Shown: in pieces, positions 30,312 to 43,000 of the stretch
Position numbering within the stretch: position 1 is the first letter of the stretch
Layout: the number at the start of each line of letters is the position of its first letter
Source of the DNA: Branchiostoma floridae
Lineage: Eukaryota; Chordata; Leptocardii; Amphioxiformes; Branchiostomatidae
Assembly: GCF_000003815.2 (NCBI RefSeq)
Contig: NW_023365886.1
Coordinates: 146,693 to 210,692, forward strand
Length of the DNA stretch: 64,000 bases
Direction: 5' to 3'
The notes under the pieces: model-generated
Seen by the model: the letters and a program-made list of their open reading frames with translations, nothing else
Database searches by the model: none
Told to the model about the DNA's origin: nothing
Position numbers and translations under genes: made by a program

Positions 30312-33300
30312 ATGACGTCCATACACGTTGTGGTGCACCCTTTGCCCGGGACAGAAGACCAGCTAAACGATCGGTAAGGTTATAATTTCAACATTTTATC
30401 CGTTCATTGAAACCGGCGAGCCAAGAAAATGAGAAGGACAAAATGGAGACATGACACAAGCGGCCCTGAGAAAATGCCCGGCAAACGTTTAGAAACGCCG
30501 CACGTACGAACATGTCAAATATGCATGAGGTGTTCTTTCTTTTAAAAATCGCACGGTATCTGTTAATGATGTTCTCACTCGTAGTAAGGCAAGGTTGATG
30601 ATCATTAATATACGTATGAAATTTTGGTCTCGTGGCGGAAAAAATGAAAGAGGCCCGTCCAAAATATCCGGATTTTTTAGGATACAGTTTCATGATGCTC
30701 GGTGCGTGTGTGGGGCTGCATTTGGTGGCATGATTATTTGACTGGATCAAAAAAGATGGATAGCTGATTGGTCATGTTTTTACACGTTTTCATTTATTCA
30801 TAGACAAACGCACAACGTAATCTAAGATCATTTCAGTCAATGGGTTAGAGTGAGACAATGTGATAAGCATATTATCACACATGTTGCATAATTTTTTTTT
30901 ATGCTGGACGTTTACATAGTGGCTGACATTTTTTTCAGAAATCTACTCATATATATTGGAATAAGCAGACTTATGCTGTAAGATTTGGTTTAAAGTATTA
31001 CAATGTAACAGTATGAATTGTGCTATTATCACAAGAAGGTACTAAGTCATATTACTAATATTTCAATTAGTATTTTTTCTGTGGGAAAAAGGGGAAGTGT
31101 GTGCATTTGCATTGACACTTTTGTCTAATTTTACACTGATAGCATACTGTTCTAGTTCTACTCTTTGATATTTTTTCATGAGGACGTTGGAGGAATAATT
31201 CTTTCATCATATTTCTTTGGGCATTAGTTAATATGTATGCCCATAAATCTTAACTCTTTGTATTTATTTCAAGGCCAGCTCCATTAGTAACTAGGATAAG
31301 ATGAAGACTGTTTTGAAATATTGATGATTGAAGCTCCATCTATGACCATAAATTTGTGATCATTCGATTTTTCAAATTCAAAAGTACACATATCCTCTAC
31401 CAACATTCTGTGATTTTCAGTGTTTATAACTTGTACAGTGATGATCAAACAACAGAGATTGCAGACTGTGGTAGCCTGATGGCAGCCACATGGTGACAAT
31501 CTTTGCGTGTCATCTGAGTACAATTCTTTACAGTTTACAACAATGGAATGGAACTTTGGATAAGCTATTTTGTGTGTAAATGATGTCTAAATTCTCTAAA
31601 CTATTTTTCATTCCGGAAAATGACATTTTATTTTTAGTTCCTTACGTTCCCCCAGATATCCAATCCATAGATTTGAAAAAAAAATCTACATGATGTTTGT
31701 TTGGCCAAACAGTTTATTTCTTGCAAGCTTATGCATATATTATAGCCATTTATAGGGTAGTAATGTTGATAGAAACATGAACATTGTATTTTTCAACAGT
31801 ATTTGAATTGTAATAATTAGGCCGTGTTGATTTGATAATATGGATGACATCAGCGCATGAATCAATTTTCGTCAGTTTCAAAAAAAAAGTTTTTGATCAT
31901 GCGGTAATTATGCAAAACAGCTGCAAAATGAGCAAAGATCGAAGAAGATGTGAAGAAACAAAAATGAAGAATATTGTTTAGTTTACCATTTGTTCAACCT
32001 TCCTGAACATTTCAATTTCTTATACTGATAATGAAGGCATTTTTTTCCAAATATTTTTATTCACATGCTCTCATCAGTTTTGGGGTTCCCATAGGATGTC
32101 ATCCATATAATCAAATCAACATGGAACAACAGGAAAAATATCACTGATTTGAAGATGAAGTTGGACCTCTGCTTATGTCTCCGTCCATGCCAAAATCTTG
32201 GCCTAAAATCAACTAGATATCACCATGGCTGTTTCACCAAAAATGGCTGTTAAACAATACAGTGTCCAGCATTTTAAAAATTTTATTGATTGAATAATGC
32301 AACCAATTCTTTTGCATTTTATTGATGTTGTTGTGTTTGTCTTTTACAGTTTGAAGGAGGTAGCAGATAAGATCAACAAGCATGGGTATGTTAGGTAAGG
32401 ATGAATAACAAGATAGATAACATTTAACATACCACGGGACATACCACTTCAAATGACAAAAGGGGGAAATAAGGAATACTTTGTGTTGTATTTTTGGCAT
32501 ATAATAGAAACATGTTCTGCTTAAATTTATTTGTTCCTGTGAGAATCTGAAATTTTGTCCTAAATCCAGCTATATGCATGCATTTATGTTAAATACATAT
32601 TGATTGTATATACTGGAAATAGATGGAAATTGGGCATCTTAAGTGTGGTTGTGAAGACTGTAGTAGTAAATTGTATGGTTTGATACGTAGAGAAGAAATG
32701 AAAACATGGACATTAACCAGCATCATTGGCCATTTACATGTGATACTGTATATCATACATGGGCTGAGGTAACAGCCAATACAAGTCCTCTGGCAAATCC
32801 ATTTTTTATGATATTGTACTGGCTTCGAAGGCCGTTGAATGATTCAAATGTTTGCTGCATGCATCAATGTTGAAAATTTGAATACCAGATTGGGATGGTA
32901 GAATTGATGTTGCAATTTTTTGGTCAATGATCTTTTTGGACCCAACCCTCCCATGGGCAATCCAACCCATGGTCATATACATGTACATGTAGGTACCTCT
33001 GGTGATATGGAATACGCATTGTTCTATCCTATATTCATTGTACATTTTAAATTAGTTGTTTGCTATTACCCTGGGTGCCAGACCGGACCGGGCAGCCAGT
33101 CAGTTTCTTTGGCAGCTCAAGAACTCAGAACTAAAATAAGTGCTCCACGGAGGTAAAGCCCAAAGGAGTTTTCAGGCTGGCAAAACTCCATTGGGCTAGA
33201 TCTCCCCGGAGAACTAAGTGAGACTGGCAATCAGACTACATTGAGTCGACAAAGAAACCGCCCGCTGCCCCTGGGTATCGTCTGGTTTCAGAGTAGTTTG

Positions 33301-36300
33301 CTAGATTTAGGAAAAAGATGTTGTGTTTCCTGTGTCAGACCTGAAAAAAAATTTGAGTCGGTAGGTAATGATTATCTTTTTTTTGTCAAAGTTTAGACTT
33401 TGGTCAAGACTCAAGTGATGCAATACAGTTAAACAAAGTAAAACTGAAATGCATTGAGACACTTACATTTTCAATGTCAAACTTAACTTTTTTCTTGAAA
33501 AGGAAGCAGGCTGAAGAAAACTTCTATCTGGAAACTATGCTACTCCACTGCCCACCCAAAAAAAGGCTTTGGTCGGCAGGTTTTTCTACCCTTGGGTAGG
33601 TTAGGGAACAGGAAACACAACAGTTTTTTCCTAGGTCCCATGAACTTGAGATATAACACTACAATGAAGGTACAATAAGGGATGCACCTTGTAGTATCCT
33701 ATATTTGTTTACATTATAATATTTATATTTATGATTGGTTGTTTGCTATGAATTTGTGATATAACACTACAATGAAGTTACTATTGCTCAAACAGCCCTC
33801 CAGCCATCAGTCAGCTGAGGGGCCAGGTTGTAAGGGAGTGTGTGGTTGGACCAAACCATATTGCCTTCCTATTGGAGGTTAGTGTAAATATGTTTAGAAT
33901 TTCAATGTATGTGTGTCTGCATCTCTGGCCTATTTCTAATATGTAACAAATCTAGTATAAGATTTCTTTCTTATGCCTAAATAACATATTTTTATTGTCT
34001 TGATGTTTATTTTCTGGAAGTCTTTTGACAAGTTAGATTCTTGTACACGTATTGTTGTATTTTAATGTCTGATAATCTTTGTAAATGTAGCCTATTTAGG
34101 CTCTGTTACAAAACATGAAAAAGACTTAAGAAAATGTTTTCATTGTGATTTTAGCAATTTAGTCCTGAAAGAAGATGAATTTTGCTTTTAATCTTTCCAT
34201 TTGAATACATGTAATTTCTCTCTTTTTTGCACAGGATGGCCGTGTGTGTCGTATGAGTTATCGGATCCTGACAGAGCGACTGGACTTGTCCAAAAATGAC
34301 CCCAACAAAAGGTGAAAAAAATCCCTCACTCTAGTCTAGATTCTTACTAAGCTCCAATGTACATAAGGCCACAGCAAGTAAATTTTATGGATGACATCAG
34401 CGCGCGCATTAATTTTCGCCTGATTTCAGAAAAAAAAAACAAGAATTTGTTTCTTCTGCAGGGATGGTCAACATGACGATAAAGTATCAAAATGAGCAAA
34501 TATGTTGTATTGTAGCCCAATAATTGTACTTGTAGAAGTGACACTTGCGAGGTACCCAGGGCTGTAGTTGTAGAAATGAAACTTATTGGATAGTTATAAA
34601 AGTGACACCAATATGGAAACCATGAGTGTGGTTACCAACTTTGTTGGTGTCACTTTTACCACACCAGTACATGTCTTGAACACAGGAATGGATGCCTTGT
34701 TGGCTCTGATACCATGTTTTGTCCCTTTAATTCTTGTTACAACATTCATCACAACTTTATGGTGCCTATTTTTGAAAATGTAGCCATCTTGTTTTTTTCC
34801 ACCCATCTTGTTTTTTTTTCGCCCTATCGCACTATTTTTGCAGTCTGCAGAGGATGTCATCCATAGAATTTACTTGCTGTGGCCTAAAGATGATAAAACA
34901 TTCTTTCTTCCCTTTTTTGTAATATCCCAATAATTTTGTCCCAATAAAAGTTTTAATTAAGGTTCAGGGCTCGAAATAATTTTTTTCATACCTGCACTGG
35001 TGCAGGTAACATTGAAAATTACCTGCACCAGACAAATTTTACCTGCACCACTCTGAATTTAGGAAGTATGGATCATACTAAAATTGTTCAGGAATCATTT
35101 TTTTTCTTTTATACTTAGTAACAATCCACATACACCTTCATCATATGACATTTATGTATAAAAGCCAGTACATGGACTAGTGCAGGTTAGGTGCAGGCAG
35201 CAAAAACAGACTTTCATACTCATTATAATGACTCTTGTTGTCCTATTTCATTCAACCAACAGTAATAATGCTGGTACCAGACTGCCCACTAGAACCCGCG
35301 GCCGCGTGGTTCGTGGTAGCGGACAGGGCAGTAGGGGCACACGTGGAACCACCAGCGTGATCGTTGGGTCCCGGCCCATGGTGCCAGCGTCTGTCGTGCC
35401 AGAGGAACTAGTGAACCAGGCACAGGTGGTACTACAGGGGAAGTCTCGCAGTGTCATCATCAGGGAACTACAGAGAACGGTATGTTCTTTTCTGTTTTTT
35501 TTCTGCCACGCAACTGCAAGGTTTCAGCTCTTTTTTCATCCATCCTTCCAGATAGTTTGACCTGCAGACAAGCCAGGCTTTGCCAGAGGGCGCTTGTTTT
35601 GTGCATTTGGCCATTGTTGAATGGCAGACAATGATTGATGAATCTGTACAGTATTTGAAAATGTACTTTGAGTCCATTTATTTTTGTACAATCTAATGAA
35701 CATGATATTCATAATGACTGATGAAATAACTAGGACAACAATCTGACCTTAGATTATTGTTCAGTAAAGGATAAGGCAGCAAAAATTCTGACAGTTGTCA
35801 TGCAGGATATGTTATGGAAAATAGGAAAAGCAGAGCATGACAACTAGCTTTTTCTACCGTTTCATCCTTGGCATTGTCTAATAGTTTGCATGGCCAGCTT
35901 TTTTTTCAAGTAATTCTTCTTTCATACTGCAGGGGGTATGAAGGCAACAGATTAAAACAATTTATTTTTGTGTAATTCATCTGTACACCTGTTGATATTT
36001 ACTAGTACTATTTGGTTTGTTTGTTGTGTAGAATCTCGATATAAACCTGGCTGTAAACAACCTGCTGAGTCGGGATGATGAGGAATGATATGATATTTGT
36101 TTGTTTGTTTGTTTGTTGTGTAGAACCTGGATGTGAACCTGGCTGTAAACAACCTGCTGAGTCGGGATGATGAGGAATGATATGATGTTTGTTTGTTTGT
36201 TTGTTGTGTAGAACCTGGATGTGAACCTGGCTGTAAACAACCTGCTGAGTCGTGATGATGAGGAATGATATGATGTTTGTTTGTTTGTTTGTTGTGTAGA

Positions 36301-37033
36301 ACCTGGATGTGAACCTGGCTGTAAACAACCTGCTGAGTCGGGATGATGAGGAATGATATGATATGATATTTGTTTGTTTGTTTGTTTGTTTGTTGTGTAG
36401 AACCTGGATGTGAACCTGGCTGTAAACAACCTGTTGAGTCGGGATGATGAGGAATGATATGATATTTGTTTGTTTGTTTGTTTGTTGTGTAGAACCTGGA
36501 TGTAAACCTGGCTGTAAACAACCTCCTGAGTCGGGATGATGAGGAATGATATGATATTTGTTTGTTTGTTTGTTGTGTAGAACCTGGATGTGAACCTGGC
36601 TGTAAACAACCTGCTGAGTCGGGATGATGAGGAATGATATGATATTTGTTTGTTTGTTTGTTGTGTAGAACCTGGATGTAAACCTGGCTGTAAACAACCT
36701 GCTGAGTCGGGATGATGAGGAATGATATGATATTTGTTTGTTTGTTTGTTGTGTAGAACCTGGATGTAAACCTGGCTGTAAACAACCTGCTGAGTCGGGA
36801 TGATGAGGAATGATATGATATTTGTTTGTTTGTTTGTTGTGTAGAACCTGGATGTAAACCTGGCTGTAAACAACCTCCTGAGTCGGGATGATGAGGAATG
36901 ATATGATATTTGTTTGTTTGTTTGTTTGTTGTGTAGAACCTGGATGTAAACCTGGCTGTAAACAACCTCCTGAGTCGGGATGATGAGGAAGGAGACAATG
37001 ATGATGATGCCAGCGACTCCTACATGCCGGGAG
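30312..37033 (+). CDS. UBR5: UBR5 exons 1-6: N terminus and UBA domain
   Basis: Exons 1-4 encode the conserved start and [21 protein letters not shown]. Exon 5 has a glycine/arginine-rich linker, then [20 protein letters not shown], the first helices of the ubiquitin-binding UBA domain. Exon 6 completes it with [18 protein letters not shown] (about residues 134-180). Exon 2 is only 45 bases. The true exon 6 is the last of eleven tandem copies. The upstream ten have the acceptor but end in TGA after 18 codons and lack a donor, so I chose the copy that continues into [14 protein letters not shown]. Confidence 0.93.
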
Positions 37034-40000
37034 GTGAGAGACATGGTACTCTTTTCATGCTTACTCTTCTAGTCATGTATTGCAAACAAAAAGCCAACCA
37101 AAAGAGGAAAGAATTGTTCAATTGTAAACTAAAATTCACTTTGGGTAGCAGAAATGTAATTTCAAGCTCACTTAATGCTGCCCACTTACACTAGGAAACA
37201 ACCAGAGAAACAGCAATGGTTTTATTCAATGTACTGTATACTTGCTTCTTATCTTGATGTTTTGATTATCTTTCAGCTATCACCTGTGGCGCAAGCCAGG
37301 CTTTTAGCCAGGCATGCGTCAACGCGTCATCTGGACGCACTTTTCTTAGAATAACAAGAAATTTGATGCCCCTGGGCGCTCTATACTGGGGAAAAAATCC
37401 TCTAACAAGCATGAAATTCTGATTGACCAGGGATGCTACCAGGTCATCTGTGGTCACAGTCTTCTTCTGTGACCTCTGGAACAGTATTTTTGTCTCTTAG
37501 GAAACCTTAGAATGCACTGTTTTAACTTAAAATCATCAAAAACTCTGCACCATGGAAGGTGGATGCCCCCAGACCCCCCTACAATAGTCACTTACCGCGA
37601 CTCACCAATAAGTTTGGACTCCCTATTAATTATAAAATCCTAGCTAAAAGCCTGGCGCAAGCGGCAGCACAACTTCACTGTTTGGCCACATGGATTGATT
37701 TCTGTTGATTGTGGGCCTAGGGTCTTAAAGCTGTTACAATTTTTACTTTCGCCTGCATGGCAAGGTTATGTTTTGAGTTGAGACATGATGTAGTGTCTCT
37801 ATATTTTTTCGTTGTTTTTCGGGTGATCTCTCAAGGGCAAATTCACAATATGTTGTATCTGCCCCCTATATTGGCTACTGTGATACAAGTTCAAAATAGT
37901 ATAATTGATTGTCCTGTTTGTTTTCCTTCCTCCCCAGATGACCTGATGTCCCTGTTGGATGCTGGACTCCACTCAGACCACCCCAGTGTGATCATTGATG
38001 CAGACATGTTCTCAGAAGACATGTTTGGTTACGCTTCTCTACGGAGTAGAGTCAGGGGAGCTTCCAGATCCAGTGAGTAAAAGCCTCAAAAAGTTCAAAC
38101 TTGCTTTTTTTTTTAAGTTGCAAGAAACGAGTTTTGATTACTATGAGAAAGGCCCAGGGCTTGAAATACATACGAAATACTTAAAATAAAATACATGATT
38201 CATAATACAGATCCTGTATTGTTTTAGTTTACCTAATTTTGTTAAATGGCCAAAAAGCAGTTACTCAAGCAACTAGATATGATTTTGGAAACGGGCAGAC
38301 GTTTCGGATAGTACCCACTATCTTTCGTCAGTGACACTGAAGTGATCTGGAATTAACTGATCTATGAATGAAGACAATTTTAGATGTCCAATAGGAGACA
38401 TTGTAAGTCAAGCTGAAGACAATTTGTTAAATCCTATTTTTTGCAATTTTTGTTATCGCCCAAATTACTGTTTGTAGTTTATTTTTGCAATCTCAAAAGA
38501 TTTGCTAATTGCAACAAGTTGGGCCAAAGTTGTGGCTGTAGTTTAAGACTTCACAAAAAAACAGACATTAAATGTTTATTCTTGCAAACCCAGACCCAGG
38601 AGACCGTGATCGCGACTCTGACCGCGAGAGAGACCGTGACCCGGTGTTCCGTCTGCGGGAGCGCCCACGCTGGTTGGACAGCGCCCTGCGCGACGCGGCG
38701 GGGCTCGGGACAGCCAGCTCGGCCGGTAGCACCAGCGGAACCACGGAGGCAAAGAAAACGACCAACCCTCCTCCCGAGACTCCGCTGTCGTTTGGAGAGG
38801 AACTGGAATGGTGGAATGAAAAGGTAGTTGAAATCTTTTGCAAGTGATTGATGTTTTTGTTCGTTATCAAGCATTGTGCCAAAACTGTGTGTAAATGTCT
38901 AATACTGTGATAGGATTCAGTTTATTCCGGTACCTTTTTACCACACATAAAGAAAATTAATTTAAAAAAAAGAGAGTTGACATAATTTATAGATAATACT
39001 TTGTTCTGTACCATAACAGTACATGCTTATCATAGAATATAGACAGTTTTGATGAATGTTATGCCTAAAACTTGATCACCTGGTTCTAATGTGGAAAACT
39101 TGGTTCAAATGTGAGGAATGTATTAGAATTGTCAATAAATAAACTGGTCAAAATGTGACATGCCCCATTTATGTATTGCTCCAACACATATAAACCTACA
39201 CAGATGCTGCCCTATGGAAAAATAGGATGGAAAAATGATGATGAAAAAATATCTTTTTGTATCAAATTCAAGATTAAGGTACAAGTTAGAATGGTGAACA
39301 CAATATTGAAGGAAGAGAAAAAAGTTTGCACTGTTCATCGTACGTAATTGACATCTCCACCTTGTTGTTTCCCCAGGCGGCAGGAACTCCCCGGTTTGTC
39401 CACATCGCTGCCATGTACAGTGAGCTGATCGCAGTCAGTGTCTCAGGACAGCTGTACCAGTGGAAGTGGGCCGACCCCGAACCTTACTGTAACCCTGAGG
39501 TACATTTTGGCAACACCACAAGGGTGGCTTCCTTTGAATATGTAATTTGAACTGGTTAGATATAATGGAAGCTTCCTTCTACTTCATGTATTTATGTTTT
39601 GTTGTACTTTAGATGTAGACTTCATCATAACTTACTACATTGTCCAGAAAAAACGGAATTTGTATCAGTCACATATCTGTGAGCATAAAAGTATTGTTGT
39701 CAAGGAGCACACTTATTATGGTAGTCTTATTCCAAACCCTTTTTATTTTTTTGACAGAACTCTGCAGTGCACCATCCACGGAGCTCAGCTCTGGGCCTGA
39801 ATGGAGAGAAAGTACTGCTGATTTCTTCTTGTTCTGTACGAGCGTCTGCTGTTACTGAATCTGGCAAGGTAGGCAGGACTGGTTTGAAGTTTTTCGTCCT
39901 CTTTAGAGTAGCCAAGGAAGAATCTCGGGAAAATTAAGGAGGAAGCATACAAAAGAATTATTCATGCAAGACAATTGACAGTAAAATTGTTTGAAAACCA

Positions 40001-43000
40001 TAATATTGTCCTTTTTTCATTAGATAGATATATGGTAAACTTTTGTCTTACATTGCATAACTAAGAGTTGTCAATGCAGGGTTATACAAGTTTGTTGGCC
40101 CCAGTCAAAGTATAATTTTGGCAAGTAGGAAGAGATCTAACACCTTAGTCTAGTAGTTAAAACATTGTTACTTGCTTTAAAGTATTGTTACATTTGTTTA
40201 TTTAGAAAAATTAAAAGATTTCTTTGCTGCAAATTTTGTATCAAAATACAGTATCAAGTGAATATCAGGCCAGTGAAAATTGTTTTGGACCAGTAAATAA
40301 GCAAATTTTTGAAAACTTGTCCAAGTCTGTCTTCTGGCAAACAGCTCATTTTTCCTTCTGTCACAAACTCTTTCAATTTACTATCATGATATTGATCAAT
40401 GATGTGTTCAAGACTCAGAAATGACATCATATTGTTCTATTTTAACCCTAGGTTGCCACTTGGGTTGATGAAACTCTGAGCTCTGTGGCTACAAAGTTGG
40501 AACATCCAGCACAAGTGTTCCTAGAGTTCCAGGGAGAGAGGATGTCAGCCATTTACACCTGCTCACTCTACACCTGTGTGCACCTGGAGTCTGGGGGGCT
40601 CTACTGGTGGTGAGTAGCCAACCAGTGAGCTGCTTTCTTAGGATAGTCCTGTGATTGGTCAAATTTGAATATTGTCAGCCAATCAAGTGGCTTCTTGTCC
40701 TGCCACAGGTGGTAAGTAGCCAATCAGGGAGCTACTCTGTTTGGATAGACCTGTGATTGGTCAACTTTAAATGTTTTCAGCCAATCAGGTGGCTTCCTGT
40801 CTTTCCTTGTCCAATCACAGTATTTGTTTAATACCAAGCATAAAACCATGCTTTAGCCAATCAAAATAGGTATTGTTGATGTAACATGTTGCCACCTGAT
40901 CTAAATGTTAAAAGTACACCTAAATTTGATAATTTAAATCTCTAATAGTGCGTAAAACTTAAGGAGAAATATAAAGAAAAATATTAATGATGAAACATTT
41001 GCCTTGCTCTCACTTGCAGTAGGTTGTCTGCCTAATCTAACTGTTACTTTGTACATTAAAACAATCTTTTGTTGAATCTTTTATCCAGGGATGCCCTTAC
41101 CATTTAGCCATAAGAACATAAGATACCTGTTAAAAGTGCAATTGAAGTTTCATAATTTAAATTTCCAAAAGGGTAAAAGTTAAGAAGAAACAGAAAGAAA
41201 AATATTAATGACTAAAAGATATACCTTGCCCTTACAGCAAGTATTCTGCCTATAATGCAACATTAAAACAATCTGTTGTTGAATCTTTCATCCAGGGGTG
41301 TCCTACCATTTAGCCAGCGTAAGAAGCTTGTAGAGAAAGCTCGTACGCGGTCCAAGAAGAGCGGGACGGACACCAAGTCCAGTGACATCACCACAGGCAT
41401 GCAGGTCTGCCTGCGTAGCTGCCCCATCTACCATGCCGGCGCGCTCGCTTTTACGACCGTCGGGTCCGTGCCAAAAGTCGGACAACTCTTGGAGTCGGCA
41501 TGGAACCTATCTGACACTTGCAGGTATGTATCTGTATATCTGTACATCTGTTTCATGCCAGCTGCTTTCAAACAATTCAACCTGAATGTGTAAAGATTGT
41601 AAACTCTTTAAGAGATTAAAAGTTCAAATGATGTAAACTGTATCTCCGTTATATACTTTGTCTGACCCTTGCCTCTTCCCTCATAACCTCAATGAAAAGT
41701 GGCCTGCAGTCTGCTGATTTGAGCTTCATTTGAGTAGACAAAGTTTGAAAAAAGCAAAGAAAGAAACAAAGTGACTACACACATTACGATTTCCACTTCA
41801 AACTGGCCAAAATTCATTCCTTATTGTTTAAAGTATAACAGATTGCTAGTAAAATGACATTTGGTGCTAAGAGTCTGTGTCAAGCAGAACATTTTGATCC
41901 TAAGTCTACAGATTCATATAATAATTTATTAACTTACAACCTTTTATTTTTTCATCCAGGTTTAAGGTGCTGTCCCCACAGAAGGAAGATATCAAGTCAG
42001 GAAAGCCCGAGGGGGTGAAGGAAGCCAAGTCGGAGACTAAGACAGACATGGGCCCCCCTCCCTCCCCAGCCTCCACATGTAGTGATGCACCCTCTGTGTC
42101 CAGTGTGGGATCTCTCAGTACGTTGTGCTATCTCTATACTTTCATGCGTTTCTTTTGAGGCACAAGTATCAACTAATAATCAGTTTGCAGTGTAACTTAA
42201 CCCTTAAACTGCCGTGCTCGGATATATACGGGATAGCGTATTTCCCCGAAGTAGCAGTTTTGCGCACGTGTAGCGCACGAACCCCGGAAGTTAGGGACTT
42301 TGGCCTTGTTGGGATTCTTTTTGGAGGGCAGCGGCCAACCCTGGCACTGATATCATTTTATAGTGCTGAAACTCTGGCAGTTTAAGGGTTAACAGTTAAC
42401 ATGCTAAGCTAGAAAATGTACAAATTTTTCTTTTTATTCATTTTCCCCTTTTCAGACTCTAATTCTAGTAATTCAAACTATTCATTGGTGAACATTTACA
42501 ATATTGCAATACTTGTGCTACTGTCCTATTTGGGAAAAAGGGGCCTCTCTAGGTAGTTACAGGCTTTTTAAAACAATACCACAGGCTGTTTTTGTACTAC
42601 TTACAATGTTACCCCTATTTGGCCCATGGGACACCCTGTGAATATTGGGCAATTTTGGGGCAAGGCCAGGCCCCTGGATTGTTTCTCTGAGAGTCTGAGT
42701 TAAAATACACTGGGACCCTGGAACAGATTGACACCATCGCCTAATTGTGAAAACTTAAGAGCTTGAAAGTCATTTTCAAATTTGTGTCATTTTTGTACAA
42801 CAGAGCGGAAGCGTCCTCTGGTGCTACCCAAGGAAGATGATGACTGCAAGGCCTCCAATGAGGAACGCTGGGCCCTGAAGGATGTGGTGTTCATTGAGGA
42901 TGTCAGATCAGTGCCTGTTGGGAAAGTCCTGAAGGTAATGCAAAGATCATAATAACTTTGATCTATCTTTGATATCAGGGACATGTGTATCTACAGAGAG

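Noticed and set aside
36032-36992. Regularly spaced repeats that resemble a CRISPR array
   Set aside because: The spacing variation comes from GTTT counts, there are no unique spacers, the units are exon copies, and the genome is eukaryotic.
35952-37044. Minus-strand frames of about 350 codons with TNKQ repeats
   Set aside because: They are antisense to the exon-6 tandem array of UBR5 and stay open only because the repeat has no stop on that strand.
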